Source of the DNA: an uncultured Eubacteriales bacterium | Lineage (GTDB): Bacteria; Bacillota; Clostridia; UBA1381; UMGS1253 | Assembly (NCBI GenBank): GCA_900550065.1 | Contig: URQR01000126.1 | Location: forward strand, 1-6,143 | Reading direction: 5' to 3' | Length of the DNA stretch: 6,143 bases | Shown: in pieces, positions 5,747 to 6,143 of the stretch | Numbering within the stretch: position 1 is the stretch's first letter | Layout: every line of letters starts with the position of its first letter | Position numbers and translations under genes: made by a program | The notes under the pieces: generated by a model | Database searches by the model: none | What the model saw: the letters and a program-made list of their open reading frames with translations, nothing else | Told to the model about the DNA's origin: nothing

Positions 5747-5779
5747 GCCCGCCACCGGAAAATGGCGGGCTTTTGCTTT
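5747..5779 (+). terminator. Intrinsic terminator closing the cysK operon
   Basis: GCCCGCCA (5747-5754) pairs perfectly with TGGCGGGC (5763-5770) around an 8-base loop, followed by TTTTGCTTT. It lies 19 bases after the nucleotidyltransferase stop and separates the cysK unit from mnmA. Confidence 0.92.
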
Positions 5780-5805
5780 ACAAATTTGGATTTATTCAGT
5801 ATAAT
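5777..5805 (+). promoter_or_regulatory. Sigma-A promoter of mnmA
   Basis: TTTACA (5777-5782) and TATAAT (5800-5805) are 17 bases apart, 11 of 12 consensus bases. The -35 box begins inside the T-rich tail of the preceding terminator. The start of transcription is expected near 5812, leaving a leader of about 70 bases in which I see no known riboswitch. Confidence 0.8.
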
Positions 5806-5880
5806 ATACGCAAAAGAAAACGGTTGTTTAAAATGTAATTTTACAAAAATACATGGATAAGCGGAAAATGGGGAAAAGCT

Positions 5881-6143
5881 ATGTGTAAAAAGGTTATGGT
5901 TGCTATGAGCGGCGGCGTGGACAGCTCTGTTGCAGCCGCTTTATTAAAAGAAGCCGGCGACGTAGTCTGCGGCGCAACGCTCAAGCTCTTTTCGGGTGAG
6001 CAGATAGAAGAGTCGCCGACGCGGACGTGCTGTTCGCTGACGGACGTCGAGGATGCGCGGCGCGTGGCGCATAAGATGGGATTTGACCACTTTGTGTTCA
6101 ATTTCGGCGACGACTTTCGGCGGTGTGTGATGGACAAATTCGT
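5881..6143 (+). CDS. mnmA: tRNA-specific 2-thiouridylase, N-terminal part only
   Basis: An open frame from ATG 5881 to the window edge, 87 complete codons. MnmA activates U34 of the Lys, Glu and Gln tRNAs with ATP and inserts sulfur delivered from a cysteine desulfurase, forming 2-thiouridine at the wobble base. The start reads MCKKVMVAMSGGVDSSVAAALLKEAG, with the PP-loop motif SGGVDSS (10-16) that binds ATP. The following TCCSLTDVEDARRVAHKMGFDHFVFNF segment is the characteristic MnmA stretch that precedes the tRNA-binding and catalytic cysteine regions, which lie beyond the window. The ribosome binding site is TGGGGA ending 7 bases before ATG. It has its own promoter. Placement after cysK is consistent with a sulfur-related neighbourhood but does not prove co-regulation. 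A related PP-loop thiolase is the alternative, less likely given the VEDARRVA match. Confidence 0.9.
   Translation, partial: MCKKVMVAMSGGVDSSVAAALLKEAGDVVCGATLKLFSGEQIEESPTRTCCSLTDVEDARRVAHKMGFDHFVFNFGDDFRRCVMDKF

Noticed and set aside
5834..5845. Short dyad TGTAA-TT-TTACA in the mnmA leader
   Set aside because: Five-base arms of A/T-rich sequence arise easily by chance, and no known regulator site is matched.

Overview
The window reads as chromosomal DNA from a low-to-mid GC Firmicute, most likely a gut-type member of the Clostridia. Signs are strong AGGAGG-type ribosome binding sites, sigma-A promoters with 17-base spacers, a yybP-ykoY manganese riboswitch, a Bifidobacterium/Firmicutes-type N-acetylhexosamine kinase and a clostridial-type MnmA start. 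No phage, transposon, CRISPR, rRNA or tRNA signal was seen. The species cannot be named from this sequence.

Left part, minus strand (1-1693): an N-acetylhexosamine 1-kinase gene (nahK-like) is followed by an mntP-type manganese exporter gene that runs off the left edge. The exporter has its own sigma-A promoter, a manganese riboswitch and an overlapping intrinsic terminator, yet its reading frame is cut by a TAA at codon 7. It is therefore annotated as a probable pseudogene.

Middle, plus strand (1870-3945): an AraC-family regulator is divergent from nahK. It is followed by a second, intact and diverged mntP paralogue and then a GNAT acetyltransferase that is visibly more AT-rich than its neighbours. 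The divergent nahK/araC gap carries a perfect 10-base inverted repeat that places a TATGAT box in front of each gene, which suggests the regulator controls nahK.

Right part, plus strand (4015-6143): a strong promoter overlapped by a 10-base dyad drives cysK (O-acetylserine sulfhydrylase), closely followed by a small stand-alone nucleotidyltransferase and a GC-rich terminator. A new promoter then starts mnmA (tRNA 2-thiouridylase), which runs off the right edge. CysK makes cysteine, the ultimate sulfur source for MnmA-type tRNA thiolation, so the two neighbours are metabolically linked even though they are separate transcription units.

The points most worth a second look are the premature stop behind an apparently functional manganese riboswitch while a riboswitch-free paralogue sits 2.4 kb away, the dyad on the cysK promoter, and the stem that can mask the start codon of the second mntP. 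I did not find convincing evidence of a wholly new biological system here.
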